DNA of 64,000 bases from Chalciporus piperatus (Eukaryota > Basidiomycota > Agaricomycetes > Boletales > Boletaceae): positions 62,001-126,000 of the forward strand of contig JBBPTG010000054.1 of the NCBI GenBank assembly GCA_038093975.1, in the 5' to 3' direction. Positions 46,907-58,025 of the stretch are shown piece after piece (the stretch's first letter is position 1; each line of letters starts with the position of its first letter). A program made the translations under genes and the position numbers. Below the pieces are notes generated by a model that saw only the letters and a program-made list of their open reading frames with translations, had not been told where the DNA came from and did no database searches.

Positions 46907-48603
46907 TCACTCCGATGCCTCCTTGTTCTTCCTCTTTTTCTTCTCCTTCTTCTCCCCTTCTGGTATCGACGAAGCCTTCTCACCTTTCACCTCCTCTCGT
47001 TTGCGCTTCTTTCCGCCTGATGGTTCTGTTGATGGGACGGCTTCGGTCGCCTCGACGGCAGCGGGAGCATCAGCAGCAGCGCTATCTTTCTTCGTACTCT
47101 TCTTTTTCGTCTTCTTTTCCTCGCCATTCCTGACGCCAGCTTCACCACCTTCCGTATCTTCCCTCCTCCGCTTCTTCGACTTTTTCTCCGAGTCCTCATT
47201 TCCCGTTGAAGGTGCTGAGGCCTGAGGGATAGGTATCGATGGTTCGTCAGCTTGCTTCTCGGCTTTCCGTTTCTTCATCTCCTTCTTCTCTTTCGGCTCC
47301 TCCTGCCGATCGACCTCCATCTTGGAATCGTCTTCAGCAGGGGTCCCGGCTTCAGATTTCTTCTTCTTCCTCTTCTCCTTCGATGCTTTCGTTTCGGCTG
47401 GCGCAGCTGCGTCCTTGGAATCGCCTGTCTTGTCGGATTCATCCTTGGACTTTTTCTTTTTCTTCTTCTCCTTGGAGTCGTCACTCTTTCTACTTTCCTC
47501 GACCTCCCCGGATGGAACTTCTTCGCTCTCTCGCTCTTTCTTCTTTCTCTTCTTCTCTTTCTTCTCATCGGCGCCCGAAGATTTTTCAGGTGATGGCGGT
47601 AGCGGTACAGATGCGAGATCCACGACTGTCGTTCCATCGACCTATCGTCATCGACACATAGCATGTTCAGTAAAACCACGAAATCAAATATATACGTGAT
47701 TTACCTTGTCATCCCCACCTTTTGATTTCGTCTTTGACTTTGATTTCGACTTCGACTTTTCATCTTCGTCCTTTTTCATCTTCTTTTCCTTCTTTGGTTT
47801 CTCAGACGACGAACCGCTTTCGTCCTTGTCCTTGGGGGGTTCCAATGCCAACGCTGGCGTGGGGTCCGCTCTGATTGCGTCTGCAGTCAGATTTTGAGTT
47901 TCGTTGCGGTTTTGATTTTGGGACTTGGAGGGAGACTCGGCGGGGGTCGCCATGGGCGACATTCGTTGGGGTGTGCCGAGGGGAGTGCCGTTAGCTCCAG
48001 TACCTTCGTAGCGCGGTCGTCCACTTTGGTATCCACCACGTCCTTGGAAGCCGCCACGTCCTCTCCCTTGGAAACCTCCACGATTATATCCATTCCCGTT
48101 CGCGGCTTCCTAAAGTCGACGTCAGGATCGAATGGAATAAAGTGTGGAATCGAGATCGAACCCGAGATGAAGGTAAGAAAAGGGCAAGGGAAGAAAACCG
48201 CGATCGAAGAAAAGTGGGGGAAATGGACGTACAGATCTGGGACCCTTGTACAGAGCCTTTTGGTATTTCTCGGCCTCGGAGATACATGACGTATGGGACT
48301 TGAACTCGATGGGGGTATTGAAGGTGACGGAACAATCGATACAGTCGAAGCCGGTGTGACAATGGCTGTGGTGTTGGTCTAGTTTAGGTTTCTTGACGAC
48401 GTCCCCACATCCTAGGGTGTGAATCAATCGTGAGCATGCATGACGGGGGGAGGAGGGTAAAGGGGGAACAATGTGTGAGCATGCGAGGTGATCACCGTTG
48501 GTGGTAGGATAACTAACCATGACATCTAGACGGGGCAAGACACGTTAGGGTCGTGACGCTAGTAGAAATCGTGGAAGGGTAACACTTACTGGAACGAAAC
48601 CAT
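46907..48603 (-). CDS. LYAR-like zinc-finger nucleolar protein
   Basis: Homologue of the LYAR (cell growth-regulating nucleolar protein) family. Two tiny introns interrupt the first codons: ATG 48603 gives MVSFQ, then CHGCGDVVKKPKLDQHHSHC, HTGFDCIDCSVTF and FKSHTSCISEAEKYQKALYK, the family's C2HC finger pair with its conserved VVKKPK and SHTSCI...EKYQ. A following exon has an arginine-glycine-rich (RGG) region (GFQGRGRGGFQGRGG), a mark of RNA-binding nucleolar proteins. The remainder is a low-complexity Lys/Glu/Ser tail, including KSKSKSKTKSK and KKEKKRKKKERE, ending at 46907. The family is tied to ribosome biogenesis and rRNA transcription; the fungal role is inferred. Confidence 0.85.
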
Positions 48604-49036
48604 TTTAAGCGCAAATTTTGAGCGTTTTAACGTATATACAGGTTATTGCGCTAGAAAACGAAGCAGCCCGAGAGTCGAGCTTCAGTTAGTGGATGTCTTG
48701 GGCGCCAGGAGAGGGTATATGTCTCCGAATCTGACTGGCCGAGCAAGTTGATACACAAAAAAACCGACGGTCACGTGGTTATCTTTCACCTACGACACGA
48801 CGACAACGACAAGATTGTAGATATTTCAAACCCACAACTCAAGCAGGATAGAGGCTGACACTATAATGGGTGATCCCTCATTTTGAGAATGAATTTAAAC
48901 GTGCATTATGTTCTGTGATCCGGGTTCAAACGACCTTAAACCACTTGGATCAGCTACGAACCGTGGGAATTACTCTATCTCGGTGGAAGTGGCGCCTCCC
49001 TAACTAGTACTCAACTCCTAACCCACTACTTTCACC
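48604..49036. promoter_or_regulatory. divergent region between LYAR-like and coiled-coil genes
   Basis: About 430 bp separating two divergent starts. Both promoters must lie here. No distinct motif is called. Confidence 0.4.
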
Positions 49037-50139
49037 ATGTCCACCGCCGAGACGAAAGAAGCTGACTGCAAGTTGGTTGGGCTATTTTCTGACCCATCGG
49101 CGAGTTGGGACACCGATATCAAGGTGAAACAGGATACGACTGTGGAGGAAGTCCTGGGAACTATTTACGACGAGACGGCAAAACACGCCAGTATGGCATA
49201 CAACCTCCACCCGCCGATTGACCCTGGTGCTCTCACTGCAAGGCTCTTCCCAAGTTATTCTTGTCTATTCAACATATTTTTCACTTTTAACAATTCCCTT
49301 TCAGATGTTGAACCGGAGCAGATGCTCTCCGATGTTGGCTGCCAATTGGTGGTGGTCCTGAAACTGGGCGAGATAGACCAGGGACGCCTCCAAAAGAAGG
49401 TCGAGCATGTGATAGGTCTTGAGATCGAGATCACAGATTTGAAGCATGATTTATCGTTGGCTAGAGAAGAGTTGGAGACTTGGAAGGTGAAGTCCGAAAG
49501 CAAGGGCGACGGAGGTATGTTTGGTTTGTTCTCCGAGTCGCCATTCTCATATTTTATGGACCACACAGGCGAAACTCAAAGCTCTGGTTCTGATGCCAAT
49601 GATGATCCACCTCAGTCTCTCGATGCATTGTGGCAGATGATTAAGAAAAATCGTGATGAGCAGAAGAAAAAGGACGATGAACAGCAAGCCATCAATGGGA
49701 GGCTCATACGTGAGGTGGCCGAGTTGAGGGTCTCCGATGGGAGGCGTGAAGCTGAGGTAGAGAGGCTTGAAGCTGAGGTAGAGAGGCTTGAAGCTGAGGT
49801 AGAGCGGCTTGAAGCTGAGCTCAGAAAGCAGGCTAAGAGCCATAAGAATGAACTCGACATGGTGGTAAATTCCCTGAACCATGTGCGACAAATTGATTTA
49901 ATCACTCTTGCCAATGCTGATATGCGTTTTGACAGGTTACTGCCTTCCTAGGAAACCCGATCCACCTCCGCTGCCTTCTAGATATGGCTCTCGATGAAAT
50001 CACCAAACGCACTGGCATTCCCTCTCAGCCTTGGAGTGAACTGGTCCTGTCTGACCTATTCACTCGGCTCGCTGCCACTGACATTGACAACCATACAATT
50101 CCTTTGTTTGTTCAGCAATGTGTGGAACACTTCGCATAG
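49037..50139 (+). CDS. coiled-coil protein of unknown function
   Basis: I do not recognise this protein. Four exons give 308 residues: 49037-49253, 49305-49514, 49569-49864, 49936-50139. The N-terminal ~100 residues (KLVGLFSDPS, TVEEVLGTIYDE, VGCQLVVVLKLG) look globular. A coiled coil follows (RLQKKVEHVIGLEIEITDLK onwards), with perfect heptad repeats EAEVERLEAEVERLEAE. The last exon (TAFLGNPIHLRCLLDMALDE, PWSELVLSDLF) is a separate helical domain. Two of the three introns (51 and 54 nt) are multiples of three with no stop, so an unspliced reading is also open until 49951; the third intron must be removed to reach the C-terminal domain. It may be a lineage-restricted gene. Confidence 0.6.
49748..49810 (+). 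repeat. three 21-bp tandem repeats encoding coiled-coil heptads
   Basis: The 21-base unit starting GAAGCTGAGG repeats at 49748, 49769 and 49790, with a partial fourth after it. Two units are identical and the third differs at one or two bases. Each unit encodes one seven-residue heptad, so copy change lengthens the coiled coil without a frame shift. Confidence 0.9.
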
Positions 50140-50957
50140 TGCAAGCACTCAAGAGATTAAGGATGCCGTGGCTTCGAAACCACTGGGTTCGTCTGACCGG
50201 CAGCACCTCGAAGAAATCTTCAAGTTTTTATTAATACCTTAATACTGCATGTACACTGAACAATTTTGCAGGTCTGTACGAGAGCATGTATAATTGTATG
50301 ATTGTGGATGAGACTATCACATCGTAGCGGCACTATGCACGACAGCGCGACAATTCAAAAACACTTTATCTAGCACCGACTCCGACCGTCACCATAAGTC
50401 TTTTGGCTCGTCAAACCCATTCGCCGCTTCAAGTCTTCAAGTTGGTGGGGCTCTGACCTTCGCAACCGCTCTCATCATCAGAACCTGCCTTCCTCTTCTT
50501 CGAATTGCTAGACTCGGTTACGCGCAACATGGCTTCTTTCGTGCAGGAACGATACAGGAGGAGTTTCTTGCTTGAGGCCGATGAGTTGCTGCCCAAACTG
50601 CCCGAAATGTTCCAGCTGCAGTCGAGTCAGTCAGGTGCTGGCAGGTGGTCTTTACGATCATAGACATAAAACCTACATTCTCAAATACACCTCCACCTCT
50701 TCGATCTGGATACAGCGATCAGTCGTTGATACAGTACCGCGGTATTGGTTTTGCAGATCCCCGATACATCCATGACCGAACGCAGAGTACGCAAATATCA
50801 ACGTACGAGTACAATAGAATTACAAGTAGTATTCAGAGTGGGGTATCCCTACAAAATAAATGACAAGGCGTCCAATTCACCAAGTTCCTCCCAACAGTCA
50901 GAAAAGGCAAGCAAATATCACGGCTCTGTCCGCACCAACCAGCCAGTCCTAGAGCGC
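50140..50957. other. intergenic, no gene recognised
   Basis: Convergent region between the coiled-coil gene and the DUF6699 gene. An open frame at 50162-50242 (QEIKDAVASK, DRQHLEEIFKFLL) looks protein-like and may be an alternative last exon of the coiled-coil gene in a different frame; I could not find splice sites to join it. The rest is not coding as far as I can see. Confidence 0.45.
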
Positions 50958-51675
50958 CTAAGGCTTCCCGAACTTGATCACCCACGTCTCCGTGCATGGT
51001 TGCGAACCAGGAAGCAAGCGCTTCTTCTCGAACTCTTCATCGTGTTCGAGTCCCTTAAACGCGGTTGTCTCTCCCAGCCAGTCTATTCTCTTTAGCTTCG
51101 TATCTTTGGTCTTTTCCTTCTCGTGTCTCGCCTTGGCCGCTTTTTCTATCGTCTCCCTCTTGGACTTGTCATTGACGACGATGCCCCACTCCGAGTCTGC
51201 CATCGGTTCCTGAAGCATCACGTAGACCGCCTCAAAGACGGCACTGCACGTCACCACGCTCCCAGCAGGTGCACGAATGTCGACCGTCCACGGAAAGGCC
51301 TTGGAGACGATCCTGAAATCGTGCAAAGGCTGTGCGACAGCGGGTGTGTGTGCTATTTGCTGATATGTGGAGAGGAGGATTCCATCTCGTGGTGACGCGC
51401 GGAGATCGTAGCGGACGTGGGTCATATCGGCTGCCAGCGCCGGATTGAGGTTAGGATATTTAGATTGTGTAGGTGTATGTGAATGTGAATGATTGACTGC
51501 AATCGTAAAAAGTCAGTGGCTGGTGGGAGCGCGTGAGAAGTGACCTACAGAGGTTCCAACCAGACGGCTTTGGATGATATGGATCGCCACCGTATTGAGG
51601 TGGTAGATAGACATGTGGATTGTATGGTGTCTGGTACCACGCTGGCGGATACCCATTGCTATAGTGATTCGACAT
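50958..51675 (-). CDS. DUF6699 domain protein
   Basis: Two exons, 51549-51675 and 50958-51496, give 221 residues. The N-terminus is Tyr/Pro-rich (YNPHVYLPPQYGG). Then comes the DUF6699 core: NPALAADMTHVRYDLRASP, AHTPAVAQPLHDFRIV, WTVDIRAPAGSVVTCSAVFE, and the EWG segment before a charged helix. This domain is common and often multicopy in Agaricomycetes; its function is unknown. No signal peptide or membrane helix is seen. The start ATG 51675 precedes a clean Kozak-like context and yields the usual proline-rich N-terminus. Confidence 0.75.
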
Positions 51676-52678
51676 GATATGTCTTTGAGTATATTTGTGA
51701 AATGGGAAAAAAGTGATTTGGCTGGGAAAGAGAAACCGAGGTAGATCTCTGCGCTTTATATACGCAAGTCTGGGCGCTTGATGAATGGAACTGAGTCCGA
51801 TTCCTTGCTTATCGCGGAATCTTATCCAGGCCGAGGTGCTGCTTACTGTCAAATCGATGGCAGCGGTCCCAGAGGCTCGCAGTCACTCTGACTTTGACAA
51901 GTGATCTGAGGCACCCAGAAAGGGCGGGGTCACGTGTCGGGGCGCCATTCCTTGTAAGGTGAGTTGCGACAGGTTGCGAGTCGGCGACACGCACCGCGAC
52001 TGACAAATGCGGATTGGGTGCTGCATGAGATGCACTTCTGCAGAAGGCCTGCAGTAATAGTTTACAGCAGTCAAGTTCCCTGCCGGCACTGTCTCGAGAT
52101 AGACGCTAGGGGCGTCTCGCTGAACATCGTCCCGCTGCTGCGGTTGACTTCGAGGCCCATAACTCGAACAGCGACCGCGGCACGACCCGATGTGGGCCGA
52201 AGTGGGCCAGGGCGGGAGAGAACGGAACGGAGCAGAGTGCATGTCGAGGAGCAGCCGCGGAGGGGCCGAACAAATATGCGTACCGAATTTGTCTTTGTTT
52301 GTTGTGATGCAACAACACTGCAACATGACATTTATCTCTTGACATGCACATTATCTGCTATCGCGGAAATAAATAAAATCAGACGCTGGCCAGGATGGCC
52401 AGCGTCGGGTCAAAGGGAAGGTAAAAAAAAAATCAGGCCTCCTATCACGAGCAAAGTGAGTGATGCTCGATGTGTTAATGTCCGAACGTTCGCGCTGATA
52501 AATGACAGCGGAGTACTCGTCCATCGCAAATCTCCTACTCAATGTTTCATATGAATGATCGCTGTCAGCATGCCGAGTACAAAATTTTATATCGGATTAC
52601 CTAACCCCCCAAGCAAGGCTCTTCCGATCGATATTAACAACCTGATCCTGCTTGTTCTTTACCCTTCTACCACCATCC
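51676..52678. promoter_or_regulatory. divergent intergenic region before CCP1
   Basis: About 1 kb between two divergent starts, containing the promoters of the DUF6699 and CCP1 genes. Open frames on both strands overlap each other and show no domains. Stress-response elements are plausible for CCP1, but I identify none with confidence. Confidence 0.4.
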
Positions 52679-54218
52679 ATGTCGTTCGCCTCCGCTTTCC
52701 GTGCACCTGCCCGCAGGGCTGTCTTCTCTGCTTCTGCCAGAAGAACTGGTGCAGAAGTTAGGGCTTCTTCCTTCAGGAAGTTCTCTACCGAGGTTCCTCC
52801 TTCGGCTCCAAAGTCAAACTTTGCTCTCTATGCCGGTCTTGGAGCTGTCGCGTTCGGAGGAGTCGCATACCTCCTTTTGAACTCGTCATCTGAGACTTCC
52901 AAGCAAGGCGCTGCTGCAATCAAGTCCTCCAGCACGCAAGCTGCAATCAACTTCGTTCCTACCAAGGCAGACTATGAAAAGGTAGGGCTTATCGTCCGCT
53001 ATCTGGTAAAGCTACCCGTTAAACCTGACCATCCATAGGTTTACAAACGCATCACCGAAATCATCGACGAGGCTGGTGACTACGACGGTAATTATATCGC
53101 ACTATCACGTATTTTTCGTAGCAGCTCACCCCCTTCTAGACGGGTCTTTCTCTCCCGTTCTCCTTCGTCTTGCATGGCACTCCTCGGGCACCTACGATAA
53201 GACCACGAACACCGGTGGAAGGCATGTTTTATTGCTTACGGGACAGACTTTTTTACTGACAAATAAAATACAGCAATCACGCTACCATGCGTTTCGAGCC
53301 CGAGTCCCTCCACGGCGCCAACGCCGGCCTCAACGTCGCCCGCAACCTCATGGGAAAACTCAAGGAGGATTTTGCATGGATTTCTTACGGAGATTTGTGG
53401 ACCCTTGCTGGAGTCGCTGCTGTCCAGGAGATGGGTGGCCCTAAAATTCCTTGGAGACCAGGACGCGTTGATGGAACCGTCGAGAAAGTGACCCCTGATG
53501 GTCGTCTCCCTGATGCTGCCCAGGGCTCGTCTCACCTCCGGGATGTGGGTATCACATCAGTCTGCCTTTTTCGCGGCCATTTTAACGGTATCATACAACT
53601 AGATCTTCTACCGTATGGGTTTTAATGACCAAGAAATTGTTGCTCTTTCTGGCGCCCACGCAGTTGGCCGCTGCCACCCTGACCGGTAAGTTCTGTGGTA
53701 CACAACATCAACGTCTTATGTACTCACGATGTCTGGGATAGATCTGGGTTCGAGGGCCCATGGACGTTCTCTCCAGTTACTTTCTCCAACGAGTACTACA
53801 AGCTTCTTTTTAATGAGACGTACGTCTCGTAGATTTCTACCCGTTTATTCGAGCTAACAGCGAAGGTCAGTTGGGTCTGGAGGAAATGGAACGGTCCCAA
53901 GCAGCTCGAAGACAAGAAGACCAAGTCTCTCATGATGTTGCCGTACGTTGACATGATCCATACTTGGATGCTTGGTTGACCATCTTGCCTGTAGAACGGA
54001 CTATGTCCTCACTCAGGACAAGAGCTTCAAGAAATATGCCAAGGCTTACGCCGAGGACGAGGCTCTTTTCTTCAAGGAGTGCGTTTCCTGATATTTTCAG
54101 CTCATACAGATGACTGACGGACACACTCCCTAGCTTCTCCGCCGCGTTTTCCAAGATGCTTGAGCTCGGAGTCCCCCCTAGCCAATTCAAGGACTCCGAA
54201 CGTTGGATCATGGGTTGA
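52679..54218 (+). CDS. CCP1: mitochondrial cytochrome c peroxidase
   Basis: Heme peroxidase that reduces hydrogen peroxide using ferrocytochrome c in the mitochondrial intermembrane space. Nine exons give 368 residues: 52679-52981, 53039-53087, 53140-53221, 53274-53544, 53603-53685, 53742-53819, 53871-53942, 53995-54078, 54134-54218. The N-terminus ([16 protein letters not shown]...) is an arginine-rich targeting sequence with a hydrophobic sorting stretch [20 protein letters not shown]. Catalytic residues: distal Arg, Trp and His in [13 protein letters not shown], proximal His in [13 protein letters not shown], and the radical-site Trp in [20 protein letters not shown]. The intron after exon 3 starts with GC, not GT. 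Length and domains are those of yeast CCP1. Confidence 0.94.
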
Positions 54219-54695
54219 AATTTAAGAGGCGAAAGCTGGAGCAAATGATATTAGCCGCCTGAAATCCAACGATCGGTGTTACCAGATAGAATACTTACCC
54301 ACTGTCAACCCGTCTAGATTTTGGCAGAGCTGCGGTAGAGATGCTACATTTATGGTAGATATTTCTGCCCGTTGAAATTTCATACTACTTGTACAGTGTC
54401 ATCAAGGCACAGGCCCCTATTTGAAAGGGTCTTCGCTCAACACGTTCACCGCTTGTTCACCGCGGCCAGACTCCAAGCGCGACGCTAAGGAGAAAAAGGG
54501 AAACAGGGAAACTTCGTAGATATACGATGACAAAGCGGACGCGCCAGTGTTGGGCCTCAGGAGTTTCGAGTCGCTATCGTTCTCTAACACAACATGCACC
54601 CTGCCTTGCGAGTCCCTGAGATGCTCGACATAGTATGACCCTCAGGCTTTCGTTGAACTTAATATCCGGATTCGATTGTTGTCCAGCCAGATGTC
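54219..54695. other. intergenic between CCP1 and an F-box relic
   Basis: About 480 bp holding the CCP1 3' end and possibly further decayed F-box-family sequence upstream of 54696. No supported ORF. Confidence 0.4.
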
Positions 54696-55166
54696 ATGCG
54701 ACCTCTGTTCGCGTTCACCCACTGGCATCTTCGATCACTGGTTTGTGGCCATTCACGATACACGACGAGGTCCTAGAAGACACTTTACGCGCTTGGCCAT
54801 CCCTCGAAGGCTTGGATCTCCACCATAATATCAAGCAGCTTAGAAACATATTATCTAGACCCACCTTCAGAAGACTTTTGTCGCTCGCGAAGAGAATTGC
54901 CCGCACCTATGAGAGTTTTCAATGATGCTCTCGATCCGAGGGATAATACTTGGATCGACCTCGATCAACAAGACGACAGTGCCTGCAATTGTGCCTTGTC
55001 GAAGCTAAGTACCATACACTCTCCCTTTGGCGATGGCGCACTGACTCTTAGGGCGGCTCTTTCCATCCCAAAATCAGGTGGATCTTGGCGAGAGCTCGAT
55101 TCATTCATTTGCGACCTCCTCGGAGTCTGTGCGAGATCAAGAGAGGCTGGCAGAAGTAATATGTAA
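54696..55166 (+). pseudogene. truncated F-box-family LRR relic (C-terminal part only)
   Basis: Only the C-terminal third of the local F-box/LRR family is left. It starts at MRPLFAFTHW, equivalent to the family block MRPLFAFTxLR, then shifts frame: LEDTLRAWPSLEGLDLHHN and RPTFRRLLSLAK, then another shift to DPRDNTWIDL, ALSKLSTIHSPFGDGALTLRAALSIP, which aligns with the C-terminus of the 32810 gene (DASDNAWIDL...LSKLVIMNSPI). An in-frame stop also lies in the first part. No F-box exon is seen. Confidence 0.7.
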
Positions 55167-55754
55167 CGTACATATTACTAGTAGCAGTTCCTGTGCGAGT
55201 ATGAACAGACCGTGTGGGCAAGATCAACATTTAAAGTGTTCATATTTGTTCTGACAATACTCCATGGCGACGAGTTCAGTTCCGAGTTGGTCACCAAGCG
55301 ATGTTCGTCGGCCGTGCGTTGTTGTGTTTCAATCTGATGCCTCACCCTCATCGTTGTATTGACCCTGGCAACTCGTCACCCCGGGGCCCGGCCCGGGCAA
55401 CTTCCTTTCTGAGGAACAACACTTGGACCCACAACCAACTCTGATAGGACAGGTTTATTGTACCTACAACTACCCACAGCGATCATGACATTGTCAGGAC
55501 GGCATGGCACTTTGTGCTACTTCAAGTTTGTCACACCTTTCAGATCCTTTCAATTGTTGTCAACGCCGGTCTGAAGATAGTAGTTTCACGGTCGGCTCGA
55601 CTTCCCTCTGAAGCAGATTCCCCGGGACGAATTGCAGGTCGCTCGGATACACGAACAGACGCCCTCAGAAGTTTGTTGTACTTAAAGATGTCTTCGACAG
55701 TCGGTTCCCCACCTTCCCCCAATCCTCCTCCTAGCATCACCCGAAACTTCACAC
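55167..55754. other. intergenic before the zinc-finger kinase gene
   Basis: About 590 bp with the kinase promoter. A short GC-rich near-palindrome lies around 55380-55398 (CCCGGGGCCCGGCCCGGG core). A 16-base string at 55216-55231 reappears at 58316-58331. No gene is supported. Confidence 0.5.
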
Positions 55755-58025
55755 ATGTTAAAATTTGAGTGTGACATCTGCCGCCAACTCGTTCCACACA
55801 ACAAGCTTAACCTCCATATTCGTGAACACTCGACTGGTAATGCAGCACCGAATCCCCAACAGGCCGGTCTAGGTGCTCAGGGCACTGCATACCCCACTCC
55901 ACCCCGTTCGCCAGCCCGTGGACCGAAGCCTAGTCCTCCCCTGAGGGGACCGCCGAGGCACTCGACCGTCTTCCAAAACTGGCGGAAGAGTCAGGAAGCT
56001 ACTCATGACTCCCACAACCTTTACACAACAATCGATGGGCAGATGCACGGACAAGGCTTGCAGGCATCTCATTCTATCCAAACTGCCGAATTTTTGCGAG
56101 AAACAACCAAGTCGCAGGTCGTCAAGATCGTGCAGGAATTCAAGGGCCTGTCAGACAGCGACAAGAAGACGTGTATAAAGCTAGTCCGGGATGTACCAAT
56201 TCTACCAGTAAGCTGTTTCATGGCATCGTGCTCCTTGTCCGGCATGTTATCTTAGAATCCGTCTAGGGTTTGGTTGCTTACATTTACACACATCTGATTA
56301 TTTGCCCCCCTCGTGGGTGGATTTTCAAGGATAACTGGACAAAACACCTATCCGACTTGGAAACAGAAGTGAATAACTGGCGAGGAAGAGCCGGAATTCA
56401 ATGTGTTCTATCCTATGACATGATGAAGTCGAGCCTAATCCAGATCCTCGATGCAGTATGCTCTTTCTTTTCGTGCCCGTCGTTCATTCTAACTGATGAT
56501 CTTCAGACCACGGTTCGGCCTGAACAACATACGTGCAATTCGGCACTGCTAGACGGGACGATGTTTATGAAACAAGATATCCAGAATCTGGCGGCGCTGG
56601 TAGCGCTGTGCATTGCTGGGCCAGAAAAGGATAAAATTTTGCGTGCCAGGCCTAACAAAGCGGCTATCCTAGCAAACCTTCTCCATTCTGTAAGTCCTTC
56701 CATCAAGATTTCGAGCCGCTCTTTGGACGAGATACTGACTTACGTGTTTAGCTGCTCGATGCTGGCGTCGAGCTCGACGACTGGTGCCGGCGGTGCTTAT
56801 TTGACGCTCTCATCCTACTCTCTAAGGTCACCGGACGCTGTCCACAAGGTCTCTACTTAAGCCAGGACATAATCAGCGATCTCGTAACATGTAACCAAGG
56901 AGGATTTGGCGTTGTCTACAAAGGAAAGATTGGTTCCCGGGTAGTCGCCGTGAAGTATCTGAAACGCGACGACCGTCACGCAGGTACACGTGATGATTAT
57001 GATAAGGTGATATGGGTTTTGGTCTTCGTCCAGCTAACCGCTTATTGACGTTGACATGTTCCCATTCAGGATTTCTGCAAGGAAGCGATTGTCTGGAGAC
57101 ATTTGCGACATCCTAACTGTCTGCCGTTGTATGGCGTCTACGTGATGCATGGAAAAGATGAACCCGCCGTGACCACTGCGCTGGTCTCCCCATGGATGCA
57201 CCATGAAACCCTCCTCAACTATCTCGAGACTCGGAGCACTCAGGCTCCCACTCCGAACCGAACGGTATTGGTAAGTCAGGTTTTCCCCCATCGTGCGGAG
57301 TAGTCTCATCAATTATGTAGATATTGGATATGGTCAGAGGCCTGAATTACCTGCATTCGATGCGACCACATATTGCTCACCGCGATATTAAGCCGGTCTG
57401 TTTACTTTTACATTCCGTATCTTACGTGTGTAGGCTCACTTTACAATCGCAGGCCAACATTCTGGTCACGAAGCAAGGACGTGCCTGTCTCGCAGATTTC
57501 GGGCTTGCGTCGGTTTTCGATATGGATACTCAGTTCCATACCGCCCCTGCCCAAGTCAAAATGGCTGGCACGCCATGTTATATGGCTCCAGAACTCTTCA
57601 ACGCAAAAACTGAGGAGGATAACCGCAGGGTGAACAAGCGATGGAGCGACATGTACTCTTTGGGCTGTACCATCTACGCAGTAAGCAATTCGCCACTGTC
57701 TTGGAATGGCAGATTTTCATCGAATGTTGCATAGACCTACACTGGCAAACACCCCTTCTACGGCGTTCGCACAGAGATGCTCCGGGCTAAACATGCGTTA
57801 GAGCAACATCCACCGTTCCCAGAGGGAAAAATTTCGCTCGATATGTGGGACTTTATCAAGAATCTTTGGCAACCGGAGCCATCCGAGCGACTTACGGCTG
57901 AGATGGCGCTCAAGTGGATGGAGTTCAAAGCTGTCAGCGAACGTATAGATACCAGTCTTCCAGCCTTTGAGGAGGAGTGGCTTTGGAAGGGATCGCAGCC
58001 TGGTGGGCCGTTGTCTGTTGCTTGA
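55755..58025 (+). CDS. zinc-finger and TKL-type protein kinase
   Basis: Multi-exon gene starting at ATG 55755, stop 58023-58025. Residues 5-28 form a C-x2-C-x11-H-x3-H finger (CDICRQLVPHNKLNLHIREH). A proline-rich linker precedes the block AEFLRETTKSQVVKIVQEFKGL...IKLVRDVPILP, then a phase-0 intron and helical exons. The C-terminal half is a kinase: glycine loop QGGFGVVYKG, lysine VAVKYLK, catalytic loop AHRDIKPANILV, DFGLASV, and GTPCYMAPELF, then WSDMYSLGCTIYA. HRD, DFG and APE residues are intact, so it should be active; sequence style suggests a TKL-like serine/threonine kinase common in Agaricomycetes. No signal peptide or membrane helix is seen. It shares its N-terminal module with the 36462-39281 gene. 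Confidence 0.8.

Noticed and set aside
46907..47700. Long plus-strand ORFs opposite the LYAR-like gene
   Set aside because: They are antisense shadows of the Lys/Glu-rich tail, giving Phe/Leu/Ser-rich nonsense.
55380..55398. GC-rich near-palindrome as a transposon terminal repeat
   Set aside because: There is no matching copy at the expected distance, no transposase and no target-site duplication.
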